This document shows, in pieces, positions 14,849 through 16,208 of a stretch of DNA of 16,208 bases. How positions within the stretch are numbered: position 1 is the stretch's first letter; each line of letters opens with the position of its first letter. The position numbers and the translations under genes are program-made. Source of the DNA: JACCYQ01 sp036675565 (GTDB lineage: Bacteria > Bacteroidota > Bacteroidia > Chitinophagales > Chitinophagaceae); assembly GCA_036675565.1 (NCBI GenBank), contig JAKFER010000021.1:1-16208 (forward strand). Reading direction: 5' to 3'. The notes under the pieces were generated by a model, which saw only the letters and a program-made list of their open reading frames with translations, did no database searches and was not told the origin of the DNA.

Positions 14849-16208
14849 TTAATTGTCTGTCCACCGGGAGAGCTGGTCCGCCACCACCCGATCGTTACTT
14901 AATCTTGGCACTTTGTTTTGCCCGCCCAATTTATTGATGGATTTCATATAATCAATAAATCCATTCTTTTTAACCGGGTTTATTTTTAAAGGTGCTAATA
15001 TATTACCCCTGATCAGGTCATCATAATAAATATTTTTATCCCGGAGATGCTGATCCACTTTTAAAGCAAACCGGCTCATATCTTCCGGGTTCTTTTCAAA
15101 TTCTATCAGCCATTCATGATAAGATTGTGAGCCATCATTGCCAATAACCGGCGCAACCGTAAATTCTGTTATCCGCACATTTTCTTCTGCGGCAGCTTCC
15201 ATCAGGCTCTGCTCTACCTCTTCACCAATCACATGTTCACCAAAAGCAGAAATAAAATGCTTGATCCTGCCGGTTACAACAAGGCGATATGGATTTAAAG
15301 AAACAAATTTCACCGTATCACCAATATTATAACTCCACAAACCTGCGTTATTATTGATTATCAAAGCATAATTAACTCCCACTTCAACTTCTGATAAAGA
15401 CAGCCTTGTTGGATTTTCCTGGAAAATTTCATTGGCCGGCACAAACTCAAAAAAGATGCCGCTATTGGTATTCAGCAATAAACCTTCTTTATGTTGCGAA
15501 TCCTGGAAGGCGAAAAAGCCTTCCGAAGCTGGAAAGGTTTCAATGGAATCAACTTCCTTACCAATACTATCAAACAGTCTTTTTTTATAAGGTTGAAAAT
15601 TTACGCCGCCATGAACCAGGACCGAAAAGTCGGGGAACAGGTCTTTGATCTTTTTTCCTTTTAATTCAATCAGGCGATCAAAATACATTTGCACCCAGGG
15701 AGGAATGCCGCTGATCAGCGTCATATTTGTATCCACGGTTTCTTTTACAATCTGGTCAAGTTTTGTTTCCCAATCTTCAATACAATTGGTTTCATAAGAA
15801 GGCAATTGATTTTTTCTTAAATAACTGGGTATGTGATGATTTACAATGCCACTCAATCGGCCGGTGGGTATATTACCTACTCTTTCCAATACAGGAGAGC
15901 CGGATAAGAAGATCATTTTTCCATCGGCAAAGGCATTATTGCCACTTTCTGCCATATAACAAAGCAAGGCATTGCGGGCTGTATTAATATGATTGGGAAT
16001 AGAATCTTTGGTAATAGGAATATACTTAACGCCACTGGTGGTACCGGAGGTTTTGTCAAAATAGATTGGCTGGCCTTTCCAGAGCACATTATGACGGCCT
16101 TGCTTTATTTTTTCTATATATGGTTTAAAAGCTTCATAATCGCGGATAGGTACAGCTTTTCTATAGGCTTCAACACTGGATACATCATCAAATCCATGAT
16201 CTTTGCCA
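14849..16208 (-). CDS. GH3-family acyl-adenylating amido synthetase, 5' end outside window
   Basis: 452 C-terminal residues are visible; the family is about 500 aa long, so roughly 50 N-terminal residues are missing. A GTG at 16087 is internal, because the frame continues upstream without a stop (AFKPYIEKIKQGRHN precedes it). Plant GH3 enzymes adenylate carboxylic acids such as auxin or jasmonate and join them to amino acids; bacterial members share the fold but their substrates are mostly unknown. The ATP-binding signature is FDKTSGTTSGVKYIPIT. The second motif is TFPASEGFFAF, and the hinge and C-terminal domain motif is SYNIGDTVKF followed by YRLVVTGRIKHFISAFGEHV and GEEVEQSL. These match all three adenylation motifs, so it should be active. 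It ends 21 bp before dxr. The link to isoprenoid synthesis may be only positional. Confidence 0.93.
   Translation of the reverse strand, partial: GKDHGFDDVSSVEAYRKAVPIRDYEAFKPYIEKIKQGRHNVLWKGQPIYFDKTSGTTSGVKYIPITKDSIPNHINTARNALLCYMAESGNNAFADGKMIFLSGSPVLERVGNIPTGRLSGIVNHHIPSYLRKNQLPSYETNCIEDWETKLDQIVKETVDTNMTLISGIPPWVQMYFDRLIELKGKKIKDLFPDFSVLVHGGVNFQPYKKRLFDSIGKEVDSIETFPASEGFFAFQDSQHKEGLLLNTNSGIFFEFVPANEIFQENPTRLSLSEVEVGVNYALIINNNAGLWSYNIGDTVKFVSLNPYRLVVTGRIKHFISAFGEHVIGEEVEQSLMEAAAEENVRITEFTVAPVIGNDGSQSYHEWLIEFEKNPEDMSRFALKVDQHLRDKNIYYDDLIRGNILAPLKINPVKKNGFIDYMKSINKLGGQNKVPRLSNDRVVADQLSRWTDN

Noticed and set aside
16085..16087. GTG as start of the GH3-family gene
   Set aside because: The same frame stays open to the window edge, and the residues upstream fit the GH3 family, so this GTG codes an internal Val.

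Overview
This window looks like a chromosomal segment of a member of the Bacteroidota, most likely the Chitinophagaceae or a close relative. The evidence is AT-rich intergenic DNA, a lack of clear Shine-Dalgarno sequences, a histidine kinase with a periplasmic Reg_prop/Y_Y_Y sensor, promoter-like TAnnTTTG boxes, a tmRNA tag ending in -YAMAA, and short secreted proteins with Bacteroidota-style signal peptides and a lipobox. The family assignment is inference, since no rRNA is present. Every gene I can support lies on the minus strand, so transcription runs from high to low coordinates; the plus-strand open frames are shadows.

From the high-coordinate end, the first group is housekeeping: a GH3-family acyl-adenylate/amido synthetase (5' end outside the window), dxr (second step of the MEP isoprenoid pathway) 21 bp downstream, and rseP (site-2 intramembrane zinc protease) 120 bp further on. 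A 282 bp AT-rich spacer follows. It holds 7-bp periodic repeats and a short coding-like remnant, and leads to ssrA (tmRNA, 372 nt) with a strong rho-independent terminator. Next comes katE, a large-subunit catalase with a C-terminal DJ-1/PfpI-like domain, followed by its own terminator.

The middle is a two-component cassette: a 1021-residue membrane histidine kinase with a periplasmic beta-propeller, then a NarL/LuxR-type response regulator, closed by a terminator. Both the kinase upstream region and the kinase-regulator gap carry a similar CACAT-N4-ATGTG dyad next to a TAnnTTTG box, so the cassette may be autoregulated.

The low-coordinate end is a cell-envelope group: a small predicted outer-membrane barrel protein with a serine-hydrolase lipoprotein gene starting 1 bp after its stop codon, then an OmpA-domain protein with a jelly-roll-like middle region, and a secreted TPR protein that runs off the window. 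I found no CRISPR array, insertion sequence, prophage or tRNA, and no clear novel defence or biosynthetic system. The most useful leads are the shared dyad in the two-component cassette, the repeats and remnant beside ssrA, the hydrolase/barrel pair, and the OmpA protein lacking the usual peptidoglycan-binding Asp.
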